Below the pieces are notes generated by a model. It had not been told where the DNA came from, made no database searches, and saw nothing but the letters and a program-made list of their open reading frames with translations. The translations under genes and the position numbers were made by a program. A stretch of 64,000 nt of DNA, from positions 248,001-312,000 of the forward strand of contig NZ_JABBNC010000005.1 of assembly GCF_012933445.1 (NCBI RefSeq), read 5' to 3'. Source of the stretch: Actinoplanes sp. TBRC 11911 (GTDB lineage Bacteria; Actinomycetota; Actinomycetes; Mycobacteriales; Micromonosporaceae). Every line of letters begins with the position of its first letter. The stretch's first letter is position 1. Shown here piece by piece: positions 34,009 through 42,289 of the stretch.

Positions 34009-35008
34009 ACAGCGCCGCGTACGCGTTCAGCGCGGGCTGCCCACCGAGATGGGCGTACAGCACGGTGGCCGACCGCGGGATCTCCCCCGTGCTCACCATG
34101 TCGATGAGCCCGGCCATCGACTTCCCCTCGTACACCGGGTCGGTGATCATGCCCTCCTGGCGGGCGGCCAGCCGCATCGCGTCCAGCGTCGTCTCGTCCG
34201 GGATGCCGTAGACGCCGGCGTGATAGCGCTCGTCCAGGATGATCTCGTCGTCGGTCAGCTCGCGACCGGTCTCGATCAGCGCCGCCGTCGCGCGGGCGAT
34301 GCGGTCGATCGCGGCCCGCGTCTCGGCGGGCTCGGCGGACGCGTCGATGCCGACGACCCGGCGCGGCGGGCCCCCGGCGGCGGCGAACCCGGCGACCATG
34401 CCGGCCTGCGTGCTGCCGGTCACCGAGCACACCACGACGGTGTCGAAGAAGACGCCGAGTTCGCGCTCCTGTCGCACGACCTCGGCGGCCCACCCGGCGA
34501 ACCCGAGGCCACCGAGCTTATGGTCGGATGCGCCGGCCGGGATGGCGTACGGCTGGCCTCCGCTCTTCTCGACCTCGGCGATGGCGGCGTCCCAGCTCTC
34601 CTTGAAGCCGATGCCGAAGCCGGCCCGCACCAGCCGCACGTCCGCGCCGGCGAGCCGGCTCAGCAGGATATTGCCCACCTTGTCGTAGACGCTGTCCGGC
34701 CAGTCCACCCAGCTCTCCTGGATGAGCACGCACTTGAGGCCGACGGCGGCGGCCACCGCGGCGACCTGGCGGGTGTGGTTCGACTGGACGCCGCCGATCG
34801 ACACCAGCGTGTCGGCGCCGGCCCGCAGCGCGTCCGCGACCAGGTATTCCAGCTTGCGGGTCTTGTTCCCGCCGTACGCGATCCCGGAGTTGCAGTCCTC
34901 CCGCTTGGCCCAGATCGCGGCGCCGCCGAGGTGCGCGGTCAGGCGGTCGAGCCGGTGCACGGGCGAGGGCCCGAACAGCAGCGGGTGACGCGGAAAGTCG
35001 GCGAGCAT
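34001..35008 (-). CDS. acdS: 1-aminocyclopropane-1-carboxylate (ACC) deaminase
   Basis: This 335-residue PLP enzyme has the ACC deaminase signature [20 protein letters not shown] with PLP lysine Lys49. Tyr293 and Glu294 (in DPVYEGKS) and Leu321 (in LYAHLGG) sit exactly one position before the Pseudomonas Tyr294, Glu295 and Leu322, residues that distinguish true ACC deaminase from D-cysteine desulfhydrase. It converts the plant ethylene precursor ACC to ammonia and 2-oxobutyrate. ATG 35008 is chosen because GGAGG lies 8 nt upstream, though GTG 35011 overlaps the GntR stop. It is co-transcribed with gntR and suggests plant or rhizosphere association. Confidence 0.93.
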   Translation of the reverse strand: MLADFPRHPLLFGPSPVHRLDRLTAHLGGAAIWAKREDCNSGIAYGGNKTRKLEYLVADALRAGADTLVSIGGVQSNHTRQVAAVAAAVGLKCVLIQESWVDWPDSVYDKVGNILLSRLAGADVRLVRAGFGIGFKESWDAAIAEVEKSGGQPYAIPAGASDHKLGGLGFAGWAAEVVRQERELGVFFDTVVVCSVTGSTQAGMVAGFAAAGGPPRRVVGIDASAEPAETRAAIDRIARATAALIETGRELTDDEIILDERYHAGVYGIPDETTLDAMRLAARQEGMITDPVYEGKSMAGLIDMVSTGEIPRSATVLYAHLGGQPALNAYAALFS

Positions 35009-35625
35009 CACAAACGCCTCCAGATGGTGTGGTTGGCGGTGACCGCGCGGTCCCGGTCGTGCGCGGCGAGCGCGTCGATGAGCTCGTCGTGCAGCGCGAC
35101 CGACCCGGACGCCCGGGCCGAGGTGAAGAGCAGGCGCTCGGACCGGCGTACCAGCGGGGTGTATCGCACCACTGTGCCGACGGCCGCCGCGTTGCCGTAC
35201 GCCTCGAGCGGCACCGCGTGCAGCTCGTCGTCGGCGTCGAGCGCGGCGTCCGCGTCACCGACCGCGACCGCCGTGGCGAACCGCCGATTGGCCTGCCGCA
35301 TCGTCTCCACCAGCTCGGCGGGGATGCTTGCGGCGATTTCCCGTACGGCGAGGTCGTGCATCGCCTCGAGCACGGCGACCGCGTCCGCGGCTTCCTTAGC
35401 GTCGACCAGCGTGACCCGCGTGTAGCTCTGCGGCTTGGTCTCGACGAGCCCTTCCCCGGCGAGCCGGAAGAGCGCCTCCCGGATCGGCGCCCGCGACAGT
35501 CCCAGCCTTGCGGCCAGCTCGTCGGGCTTAAGCGCGGTCCCGGGTGCCAGCGTGCCGTCGATGATCGCGCGCCGCAGCCGTCCGTAGGCCGCGTCGCGCA
35601 GCAGATGCCGTCCCACACTCTCCAC
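35008..35625 (-). CDS. GntR-family regulator (FCD-type), likely controls acdS
   Basis: This 205-residue GntR protein has an N-terminal winged HTH ([21 protein letters not shown]) and an FCD-like helical C-terminus. It is upstream of and overlapping acdS in one transcript. Proteobacterial acdS is usually run by an Lrp-type AcdR, but a GntR partner is a known actinobacterial arrangement, so autoregulated ACC- or amino-acid-responsive control is likely (inference). The short end after NHTIWRRL fits an overlapping gene junction. Confidence 0.9.
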   Translation of the reverse strand: MESVGRHLLRDAAYGRLRRAIIDGTLAPGTALKPDELAARLGLSRAPIREALFRLAGEGLVETKPQSYTRVTLVDAKEAADAVAVLEAMHDLAVREIAASIPAELVETMRQANRRFATAVAVGDADAALDADDELHAVPLEAYGNAAAVGTVVRYTPLVRRSERLLFTSARASGSVALHDELIDALAAHDRDRAVTANHTIWRRL

Positions 35626-36251
35626 GAACTGAAATGTTAGATGTCAGAGGGTCCCAGGGGAAGGGCCCGGGACAACCGCGTCCGCTCGTCTATTTAGGCG
35701 CATGGCCATCGTCGCCATTTCCCGGCGGTCCACCCATGGGATGACCGTCACGTCCTCCGCGCATGCCCTGTCACCTGGGATTCCACAGCGGACGGCGAGG
35801 CTCCCGGCGCCGCCCGCCCGGCCTCCGCTAAGTTGTACGCATGCCGCTTGATCTTGGACGCGACACCGCGAACCGGAGTCGCCGAAGGGCAGCCATCGAC
35901 GGTGGTACACTCTTGCCCGCTCGCCGCACCGGACGGACGTGGCTCGCCATGTCCGTTTTCAACATCACGTAGAGTGACGACGAAGTTACGCTATTAGCGG
36001 CCATTGAAGGATCGGGATTTTCCACCGGGAAGGACGCCACGTCAAGCAACAAATAGACGGCGATGTGCAGCGCCAAGCACTTTTTGTGTTGTGGATCATG
36101 CTTCACAACTGAAGACTTGGCCTAACATCCTTGTGTTCCGGATGAGTGCTCTCCGAATCCCGGGTGCCCAAATCCATACCCAGTTGGGCGTGGAGAAAAA
36201 GCCGATCGGCCCTTCGATACGTCTGTTGTTCCGAATGGAGGGTTTCGTCAT
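35626..36251. other. 626-bp intergenic region, partly AT-rich, upstream of the ether-lipid operon
   Basis: No gene is convincing here; short frames on both strands lack ribosome sites or homology. From about 35990 to 36240 the base composition drops clearly in GC compared with the surroundings, as expected for a promoter/leader or foreign DNA. The leader ends with GGAGGG about 9 nt before ATG 36252. Confidence 0.5.
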
Positions 36252-37340
36252 ATGCGGCCGAAAACGGTGGTGGTTACCGGAGCGACAGGCTTCGTGGGTG
36301 GAGCGATCGCACTGGAACTGCTCGCTGTGACCGATGTCACGGTGTATGGCCTGACGCGGGCCGAGAACCAGGCCGCAGCGACCCGTCGGCTGAACGACTA
36401 CCTCACCAAGGCCGCCGTGCTCTACGGCCGGCCGGAGCTGCTGCCCGCGATCGACGAGCGGGTCCAGGCGATCCACGGTGATCTCGAAGACCCCGAGCTG
36501 CCCGGCAGGTTGCCGGAGTCGGCGCACGACCTCATGATTCACTCGGCGGCGAGCCTCAAGTTCTCCGAGCGTGACGCCCCCGAACTGCAGCGCGTGAACG
36601 TCGAGGGCACCCGCGCGCTGGTCCGCTTCGCCGAGCAGGTGGGCATCAACCGCCTGGTCCACGTGAGCACCGCGTACGTCGCGGGCCGCCGCACCGGCGT
36701 CATCCGTGAGGACGACCCGGCCCCCGGCGACTACTACAACGAGTACGAACGCACCAAGGCCGACGCCGAGGCGCTCGTGCGCGAGGCCGCGATCGACACC
36801 CGGATCGTGCGGCCCTCGGTCGTGATCGGGCACCGGGAGACCGCCGCGACCGCCAGCTCCACCGGTTATTACGCGATGCTACGAGCCAGCTCCCGTCTGC
36901 ACCGTTTCATGCGGACCGCTGGCATTCCCGGCGCCATCCGGGTGCTGGCCGACTCGCAGCAGGAGCTCAACCTCATCCCGGTCGACATGGTCGCGGCCGC
37001 CGCCGTGCGCATCGCGCTGTCCGACAGCGACCAGCGGGTCTTCCACGTCACGAACGACCAGGCGCCGCGGCTGTTCGACGTGTTCGAGGCCGGGTTCCGG
37101 CTGCTCGACCTGCCGATGCCGGTGTTCACCGACGACCCCGACTCGCTGAGCCCGCTCGACCGGCGGCTGAGCAGCAAGTTCTACGACTCGTACATCAACT
37201 CCTCGAAGATCTTCGACACCACCAACACGGTGGACATCTGCGGTCCCGAGGCGATGACCTACCCCATGGACACGGAGGTGCTGGACCGGTACTCGGCCTG
37301 GTACCTGGACAACGTGCTCGCGGCTCCGGCAGGACGCTGA
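36252..37340 (+). CDS. Fatty acyl-CoA reductase-like protein (male-sterility NAD-binding SDR)
   Basis: This 362-residue extended SDR has VTGATGFVGG (residues 8-17) for NAD(P) and a catalytic YERTK (Tyr165, Lys169). The pattern LMIHSAASLKFSERDA, then NVEGTRALVRFA, is that of the NAD_binding_4 (male sterility) family, which includes fatty acyl-CoA reductases and thioester reductases. ATG 36252 has a GGAGGG site. It opens a four-gene operon with an SDR, a PlsC acyltransferase and an alkyl-DHAP synthase; in that setting a role in making fatty alcohol for ether lipids is the best inference. It lacks the C-terminal sterile domain of eukaryotic FAR enzymes. Confidence 0.85.
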   Translation: MRPKTVVVTGATGFVGGAIALELLAVTDVTVYGLTRAENQAAATRRLNDYLTKAAVLYGRPELLPAIDERVQAIHGDLEDPELPGRLPESAHDLMIHSAASLKFSERDAPELQRVNVEGTRALVRFAEQVGINRLVHVSTAYVAGRRTGVIREDDPAPGDYYNEYERTKADAEALVREAAIDTRIVRPSVVIGHRETAATASSTGYYAMLRASSRLHRFMRTAGIPGAIRVLADSQQELNLIPVDMVAAAAVRIALSDSDQRVFHVTNDQAPRLFDVFEAGFRLLDLPMPVFTDDPDSLSPLDRRLSSKFYDSYINSSKIFDTTNTVDICGPEAMTYPMDTEVLDRYSAWYLDNVLAAPAGR

Positions 37341-37341
37341 C

Positions 37342-38139
37342 GTGTCCCGCCCACTCCCGGGCAAGGTCGCACTGGTGACCGGGGCATCCTCGGGACTCGG
37401 CGCGGAGTTCGCCCGGCAGCTCGGCGCGCGCGGTTTCGACCTGATCCTGGTCGCGCGCAGGGTGGAGCGTCTCGAGGAACTGGCCGGCGAGCTGAAGGGT
37501 CTGGGCCGCGAGGTCGAGGTGTTGCCGGCCGATCTCGCGGACCGCGACGACGTCGACCGGGTCGCGGCCCGGCTGGCCGACGACGCGCGGCCGGTCGACG
37601 TGCTGGTCAACAACGCCGGCTACGCGTGGCGGACGCCGGTCACCACGCCGGACCCGGGCCACGACCGGTTGTACGACGTCACCCAGCGCGCACCGATGGT
37701 GCTCGCGGCCGCGGCCGCCGCGGGCATGAGTGCACGCCGGCGCGGCACGATCATCAACGTGTCCAGCCTGACCGGGCTGCTCACGTCGGGTGTGTACGCC
37801 GCCTCCCGGTCCTGGATGATCACGTACTCGCAGGCGCTCGCCCTGGAGATGAAGGACACCGGTGTCGGCGTCACCCTGCTGCTGCCCGGCTGGATCCGAA
37901 CCGAGTTCCACGACAAGGCCGGCGGGCGCCGGGGAATTCCCGGACCGCTGTGGGTTGATGTGGAGCCGGTCGTTCGTATATGTCTACGAGATGCCGCGGC
38001 GCACCGGGTCGTCTCGGTACCCACCACGAGGTACCGGGTCATCGGGAGCTTTCTGCGGCACGCGCCACGCGGTATCGTGCGCGCCATCTCGGCCGAGATC
38101 ATGGGCCGCAGACGCGCCGAGGCGATAGGAAGACGATGA
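37342..38139 (+). CDS. Short-chain dehydrogenase, candidate acyl/alkyl-DHAP reductase
   Basis: This 265-residue classical SDR has GASSGLG for cofactor binding, NNAG and the catalytic Ser in INVSS, and then YAASR where YxxxK is expected: Tyr152 is present but the catalytic Lys is Arg156. GTG 37342 begins 1 bp after the preceding stop. Its own stop overlaps the acyltransferase start (ATGA). The position between a fatty acyl reductase and acyltransferase/alkyl-DHAP synthase suggests it reduces acyl- or alkyl-DHAP, like yeast Ayr1 or mammalian PexRAP; the Arg substitution leaves activity uncertain. Confidence 0.85.
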   Translation: MSRPLPGKVALVTGASSGLGAEFARQLGARGFDLILVARRVERLEELAGELKGLGREVEVLPADLADRDDVDRVAARLADDARPVDVLVNNAGYAWRTPVTTPDPGHDRLYDVTQRAPMVLAAAAAAGMSARRRGTIINVSSLTGLLTSGVYAASRSWMITYSQALALEMKDTGVGVTLLLPGWIRTEFHDKAGGRRGIPGPLWVDVEPVVRICLRDAAAHRVVSVPTTRYRVIGSFLRHAPRGIVRAISAEIMGRRRAEAIGRR

Positions 38140-38912
38140 GTCAGCCCGAGGCCGGGGTTCCGGCCAGATTCACGGCCAAGTCCCACGCGGCCGTGCGATA
38201 CGTCGCGCAGCGGGGGCTGCTCAAGCCGGCGGTGTGGACGTTCACGAAGGTCACGGTGCTGGGACGGCACCGCCTCGGCGAGCTCAACGCGCCGTTCATC
38301 GTGGTCGCGAACCACCTGAGCCACCTCGACGCGCCGCTGATCATGAGCGCGCTGCCGGCCCGGATGGCCCGCCGCCTCGCGGCGGCCGCCGCGTCCGACT
38401 ACTTCTTCGACGTCCCCTGGCGGCGGGGACTGACGTCACTGTTCTTCAACGCCTTCCCGGTACGCCGCGACAGCTCCGACCCGCGCCGCGCGGAACCGGA
38501 GGAGCGTGAGCAGCGGCCCGAGCGCGACGCGGGATACTCGGCGCGCACGCTGCTGGAGATGGGCGTGCCGATCCTGGTCTTCCCCGAGGGCGGCCGGCAG
38601 AAGACCGGCCGGACCGGGCAGTTCAAGACCGGTGCGGCCCGGCTCGCGCTGGAGCTCGGCGTGCCGTGCGTCCCGGCCGCGATCGTCGGCACCTACGACG
38701 CGCAGCCCCCCGGCACCTCGTGGTGGCCGAAGGTCGGGCGCCCGCCGATCGGCGTGTCCTTCGGCGCACCGCTGCGGCCGACCGCCGACGACAATGCCGA
38801 GACCTTCAGTGAACGTCTGCGCGCGGAGATCGTTGAGTTGATGAACACCAGCACGCCGGCGATCATGGGCCGGCGTGCGGACGCCGATGGGAGACTTCCC
38901 CTTGAGCCCTGA
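38136..38912 (+). CDS. PlsC-type 1-acyl-glycerol-phosphate / DHAP acyltransferase
   Basis: This 258-residue acyltransferase has the catalytic NHLSHLD (His60, Asp65) and the glycerol-phosphate-binding block FPEGGRQKTG at about 149-158, followed by FKTGAARLALELGVPCVP. ATG 38136 overlaps the SDR stop as ATGA, with AGGAAG upstream. In the context of the next gene (alkyl-DHAP synthase), it is a good candidate for acylating dihydroxyacetone phosphate, though lyso-phosphatidate acylation is equally compatible with sequence alone. Confidence 0.88.
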   Translation: MSQPEAGVPARFTAKSHAAVRYVAQRGLLKPAVWTFTKVTVLGRHRLGELNAPFIVVANHLSHLDAPLIMSALPARMARRLAAAAASDYFFDVPWRRGLTSLFFNAFPVRRDSSDPRRAEPEEREQRPERDAGYSARTLLEMGVPILVFPEGGRQKTGRTGQFKTGAARLALELGVPCVPAAIVGTYDAQPPGTSWWPKVGRPPIGVSFGAPLRPTADDNAETFSERLRAEIVELMNTSTPAIMGRRADADGRLPLEP

Positions 38913-40605
38913 CAACGCGGCTCCCTTCAACCGCACGGACGTCCCCCACATGAAGTGGTGGGGGTGGGGCGTCGACGGGGTGAGCTTCAGCTACGCGAAC
39001 ATGCCGGCGTTCGCGCCCTTCATCAAGAAGGTGGTGGGCCTCGACCTGGAGACGCGCGTCGCCGGGCAGGCCCCGTCCTTCGACGATCTCGAGGTGCCGC
39101 CGTCGCGCATCGACGACGATCTGGTCAAGGCGCTGACCGAGGTCGCCGGCGCCGACAACGTCCTCACCACCGCGCACGAGCGGGTGCTGCACACGTTCGG
39201 CAAGAGCGTCCGTGACCTGATGCGGATGCGGGCCGGCGACTTCGGCCGAGTCCCGGACGTGGTGGTCTATCCGGGATCGGAGGCCGAGGTCGCCGCGGTG
39301 GTCACGATGGCCGCTCAGCGCGACTTCGTGGTCATCCCGTTCGGCGGTGGCTCCAACATCTCCGGCAGCCTGGAACCGCAGGCGGCCGAGGAGCGGGTCG
39401 TGGTCTCGCTCGACATGGGCCGGCTCCACCGGCTGCTGGACATCGACACCGATTCCGGGCTCGCCCGGGTCGAGGCCGGCGTGCGCGGCCCCGACCTGGA
39501 GGCACAGCTCGCCGAGACCGGGTGGACGCTGGGCCACTTCCCGGACAGCTTCACGCACTCCACGCTCGGTGGCTGGGTTGCCACCCGGTCGTCCGGGATG
39601 CAGTCCGACAAGTACGGCGACATCGCCGACATCACCAAGGGTCTGCGGGTGGCCCGGCCGGACGGCATCCTGGCGCTGCGGCCGCTGCCGAGCACCTCGA
39701 CCGGGCCGAGCCTGCGCGAGATGATCCTGGGCAGCGAGGGCCGCCTCGGCGTGATCACCGAGGTCACCATCCAGGTGCACCGCAAGCCGGAGGCCCGCGA
39801 GGTCCGCGCCTACCTGTTCAAGACCTGGGAGCACGGGGTGGCCGCGATGCGGGCCATCACCCAGAACGGGCTGCCGGTGACGCTGACCCGCGTCTCGGAC
39901 GCCGTGGAGACGTCGTTCTCGTTCGCCACCAGCAAGGGCAGCAGCGGTGTCGAGGCCATGGTCAAGAACGGCCTCATGAAGTACCTGAAGGCCAAGGGCT
40001 GGGACCTCGAGAACATCGCGCTGTCGTTCGTGGGCTACGAGGGCAGCAGCCGGCAGATCGGTGCGATCCGCAAGGCCGTCGGCCGGATCGTCAAGGCGAA
40101 CGAGGGCATCAGCATCGGCACCGGGCCCGGCGCGCTCTACGACCAGAAGAAGTTCGACACGCCCTACATCCGCGACTTCCTGCTGGACCGCGGCAGCGCG
40201 GCGGACGTCTCGGAGACCGCGGCGCCCTGGTCCAAGCTGGTCACCATGCACGACGAAGTGGTCAAGGCGGCGCACGCGGCGCTGCGGCAGGCGGGCGTGC
40301 AGGGCGCGATCATGTCGCATCTCTCCCACTCGTACCGCTCGGGCGCGTGCCTCTACTTCACGTTCGCCTTCGTCGAGGACGGCAACCCCACGATCGAGAA
40401 GTACGACGTGGTCAAGCGCGCCATCCAGCAGACGTTCATCGAGGTGGGCGGCACGCCGTCGCACCACCACGCGATCGGGGTCGAGCACGCGCCGTGGCTC
40501 GAGGACGTCCTGTCCCCCAGCGGCTACGGCGTGGTCGCCGGGCTGCTGGAGTCCGCCGACCCGGGCCGCCACCTCAACCCCGGCAAGATCGTCACGACCA
40601 AGTAG
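38902..40605 (+). CDS. agpS: Alkyldihydroxyacetonephosphate synthase-like FAD enzyme
   Basis: This 567-residue FAD-linked enzyme of the AGPS family has the N-terminal MKWWGWG that matches the family's lead-in. FAD loop IPFGGGSN lies at residues of about 145-152. The catalytic part has SHLSHSYRSGACLYFTF and the triple histidine SHHHAIGVEHAPWL (His521-523), followed by PGRHLNPGKI. AGPS swaps the acyl chain of acyl-DHAP for a fatty alcohol, making the ether bond. TTG 38902 follows GGGAGA by 7 nt; GTG 38875 and ATG 38887 are alternatives, all inside the end of the acyltransferase gene. A terminator follows. Confidence 0.9.
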   Translation: MSPDNAAPFNRTDVPHMKWWGWGVDGVSFSYANMPAFAPFIKKVVGLDLETRVAGQAPSFDDLEVPPSRIDDDLVKALTEVAGADNVLTTAHERVLHTFGKSVRDLMRMRAGDFGRVPDVVVYPGSEAEVAAVVTMAAQRDFVVIPFGGGSNISGSLEPQAAEERVVVSLDMGRLHRLLDIDTDSGLARVEAGVRGPDLEAQLAETGWTLGHFPDSFTHSTLGGWVATRSSGMQSDKYGDIADITKGLRVARPDGILALRPLPSTSTGPSLREMILGSEGRLGVITEVTIQVHRKPEAREVRAYLFKTWEHGVAAMRAITQNGLPVTLTRVSDAVETSFSFATSKGSSGVEAMVKNGLMKYLKAKGWDLENIALSFVGYEGSSRQIGAIRKAVGRIVKANEGISIGTGPGALYDQKKFDTPYIRDFLLDRGSAADVSETAAPWSKLVTMHDEVVKAAHAALRQAGVQGAIMSHLSHSYRSGACLYFTFAFVEDGNPTIEKYDVVKRAIQQTFIEVGGTPSHHHAIGVEHAPWLEDVLSPSGYGVVAGLLESADPGRHLNPGKIVTTK

Positions 40606-40608
40606 TTC

Positions 40609-40647
40609 GATTGCCGGTGGGGCCCCCGCTGCGCCCCACCGGCGATC
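40609..40647 (+). terminator. Terminator of the ether-lipid operon
   Basis: GCCGGTGGGG (40613-40622) and CCCCACCGGC (40634-40643) form a 10-bp perfect stem, extended by weaker GAT/ATC pairs, just past the agpS stop at 40605. Confidence 0.65.
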
Positions 40648-40707
40648 TCCATTAGCATGGGCCCGTTTCTTTCCGCTTTCTGTCCGCTCGGGCTGGAGTG
40701 AGGGCAC

Positions 40708-41415
40708 ATGCGATGGTTTCGGTCGGGCAAGCGGCAGGTGCAGCAGGACCCCGCGCAACAGGTGGCGCTGCTGCAGGATGTGCGGCAGCGGTTCGGTCCG
40801 CAGGTGCAGGCCTCGTTCCAGGACCAGGCCGACGCGGTGACGGCCGCGCTGGCCGGTGACGACGGTCTGCTGGTGGCGTGCCGGATCGTGGCCGAGTTCG
40901 CGGACGCGGCGTACGCGGACCTGCAGGCCCAGAACAACGACCTGGGCCGCCGTACGGGGTACGCGTTCGAGCTGGACCGGCGCAACTACCGTCCGGTGTG
41001 GCGGGAGGCCGGCGCCGACCTGCGCTGGTCGATGTTCACCTTGCCGGTCCGCCTCCATCCGTACATTCAGGTCAGCGCCGCCGTCGCGGTGATCGGCGGC
41101 GACGCCAAGCGGCTGGTGCGGGCGACCGATCCTTATCCCGTACTGGCGCAGCTCCTGGAGATCCTCGATCTGACGATCGCGGGGTGGGAGTTCGCCCGGA
41201 TCCGGGTCGACACCGACGCGGCGACGCTGGCCCACCGCCTGATCGACGCGGCCCGCGACCTGCGCGACGCGATGTCCGACGAGCCGCCGCTGCCGGCACC
41301 GGTGCGCGAGATGATGCGCAGCAACCGCACGGTCGAGGTGTACGCCACCGACGCGCACCAGGTCGTGACGATGTTCAATCCCGGTAAGCGGATGCGGGAG
41401 CAGTTCCTCGCGTAG
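40708..41415 (+). CDS. Hypothetical helical protein
   Basis: This 235-residue protein is soluble and mostly helical by eye (long amphipathic stretches such as QVALLQDVRQRFGPQVQASF), without signal peptide or membrane segments. No known family is recognised. The start ATG has GGGCACATG context after a G-rich leader. Its last 41 bp overlap the convergent CYTH gene. Confidence 0.75.
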   Translation: MRWFRSGKRQVQQDPAQQVALLQDVRQRFGPQVQASFQDQADAVTAALAGDDGLLVACRIVAEFADAAYADLQAQNNDLGRRTGYAFELDRRNYRPVWREAGADLRWSMFTLPVRLHPYIQVSAAVAVIGGDAKRLVRATDPYPVLAQLLEILDLTIAGWEFARIRVDTDAATLAHRLIDAARDLRDAMSDEPPLPAPVREMMRSNRTVEVYATDAHQVVTMFNPGKRMREQFLA

Positions 41416-42097
41416 TCAGGGCCATCTCGGTCTTGGTGCGCTGGCTGCTGGCCGGCGTGATGTCGCGGGCCCGCAGTTCGGCCGATAATCGCCGCGCCAC
41501 CAAGCGCGCGTCGCGCACCCGGCAGCGGGCGGACACCTCCAGCAACGTCGTGCCGTCCGGGTACGTCCAGTGTTCGACGGTCAGCGGGCGGTCCAGGCGG
41601 GGTATCGCGAGCTTGTGCCGGCGTACCTCGATCGGTCCGAAGGTCTGCAGATCACGTTCACGCACCGGGGCGTACAGGGCAAGCAGCCGGCGCTGGCGGC
41701 CGGACAGCAACCCGGTCAGGGGTTGACCCGCCTCGACCGCGCGTGCCACCTCGTGCCGGCCCAGCCGGATCTTCAGCGCGCCCGAGCAGACGTTGCGGCC
41801 GGGCAGCGCGTCGATCTCGACCGCGAACCCGTCGCTGTGCCGCAGCCAGCGCGGCACCGATCGCGGCACCATCGGACGCAGCTTGACCACGGCGTCGTCG
41901 GCCCGCCGATCCACGCTGCGCACCCGGACGATGACTCCCTGCAGGCCGAGCGTGCGACGGCTCGTGTCCAGGAAGTACACCTTCCGGACCTGGCCGGCGT
42001 TCGGGTCGATACCCAGCGACCGACCGGCGTCCTCCGGCACTATCACCTTGAGTTCGACGCGCTCCGCCAGCCCATCGACCGGGCCCCACTCCCACAT
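41375..42097 (-). CDS. CYTH-like domain protein
   Basis: This 240-residue protein matches the CYTH tunnel fold: ERVELKVIVPED near the start, then RKVYFLDTSRRTLGLQGVIV with VRVRS and DAVVKLRP, the alternating charged strands that line the triphosphate tunnel. The ExExK start motif is degenerate (ELK), so catalytic activity is doubtful. ATG 42097 is 12 nt after GGAGG; the GTG at 42109 overlaps that site. It is convergent with the hypothetical gene at 40708. Confidence 0.78.
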   Translation of the reverse strand: MWEWGPVDGLAERVELKVIVPEDAGRSLGIDPNAGQVRKVYFLDTSRRTLGLQGVIVRVRSVDRRADDAVVKLRPMVPRSVPRWLRHSDGFAVEIDALPGRNVCSGALKIRLGRHEVARAVEAGQPLTGLLSGRQRRLLALYAPVRERDLQTFGPIEVRRHKLAIPRLDRPLTVEHWTYPDGTTLLEVSARCRVRDARLVARRLSAELRARDITPASSQRTKTEMALTTRGTAPASAYRD

Positions 42098-42242
42098 CGG
42101 TAACAACACCTCCGGCCAGTGAGGCTACCCACAGGTGCCGTCAACGAACCGTCAAGGTTCCCGTATCAGTGTCGTTAATCAGTCTTGGCAGGTCAGGGGT
42201 GTGCACGCTGTGCTTAGGAAGCGCCGCGCAGTCGGCGGGAAA

Positions 42243-42279
42243 GGCCGGTCGTGCGGTCCACCCCTCGGCACGACCGGCC
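42243..42279 (-). terminator. Terminator after the sugar isomerase-like gene
   Basis: GGCCGGTCGTGC (42243-42254) and GCACGACCGGCC (42268-42279) form a perfect 12-bp stem around a 13-nt loop, directly after the leftward gene's stop at 42290. Confidence 0.7.
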
Positions 42280-42289
42280 ATCCGCGCAT

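Noticed and set aside
35644..36106. Small leftward genes in the gap upstream of the ether-lipid operon
   Set aside because: Two overlapping short frames, neither with a ribosome site, recognisable domain or clear codon bias.
38863..41358. 831-residue antisense frame over agpS
   Set aside because: Shadow of a GC-rich gene with intact catalytic motifs on the other strand.
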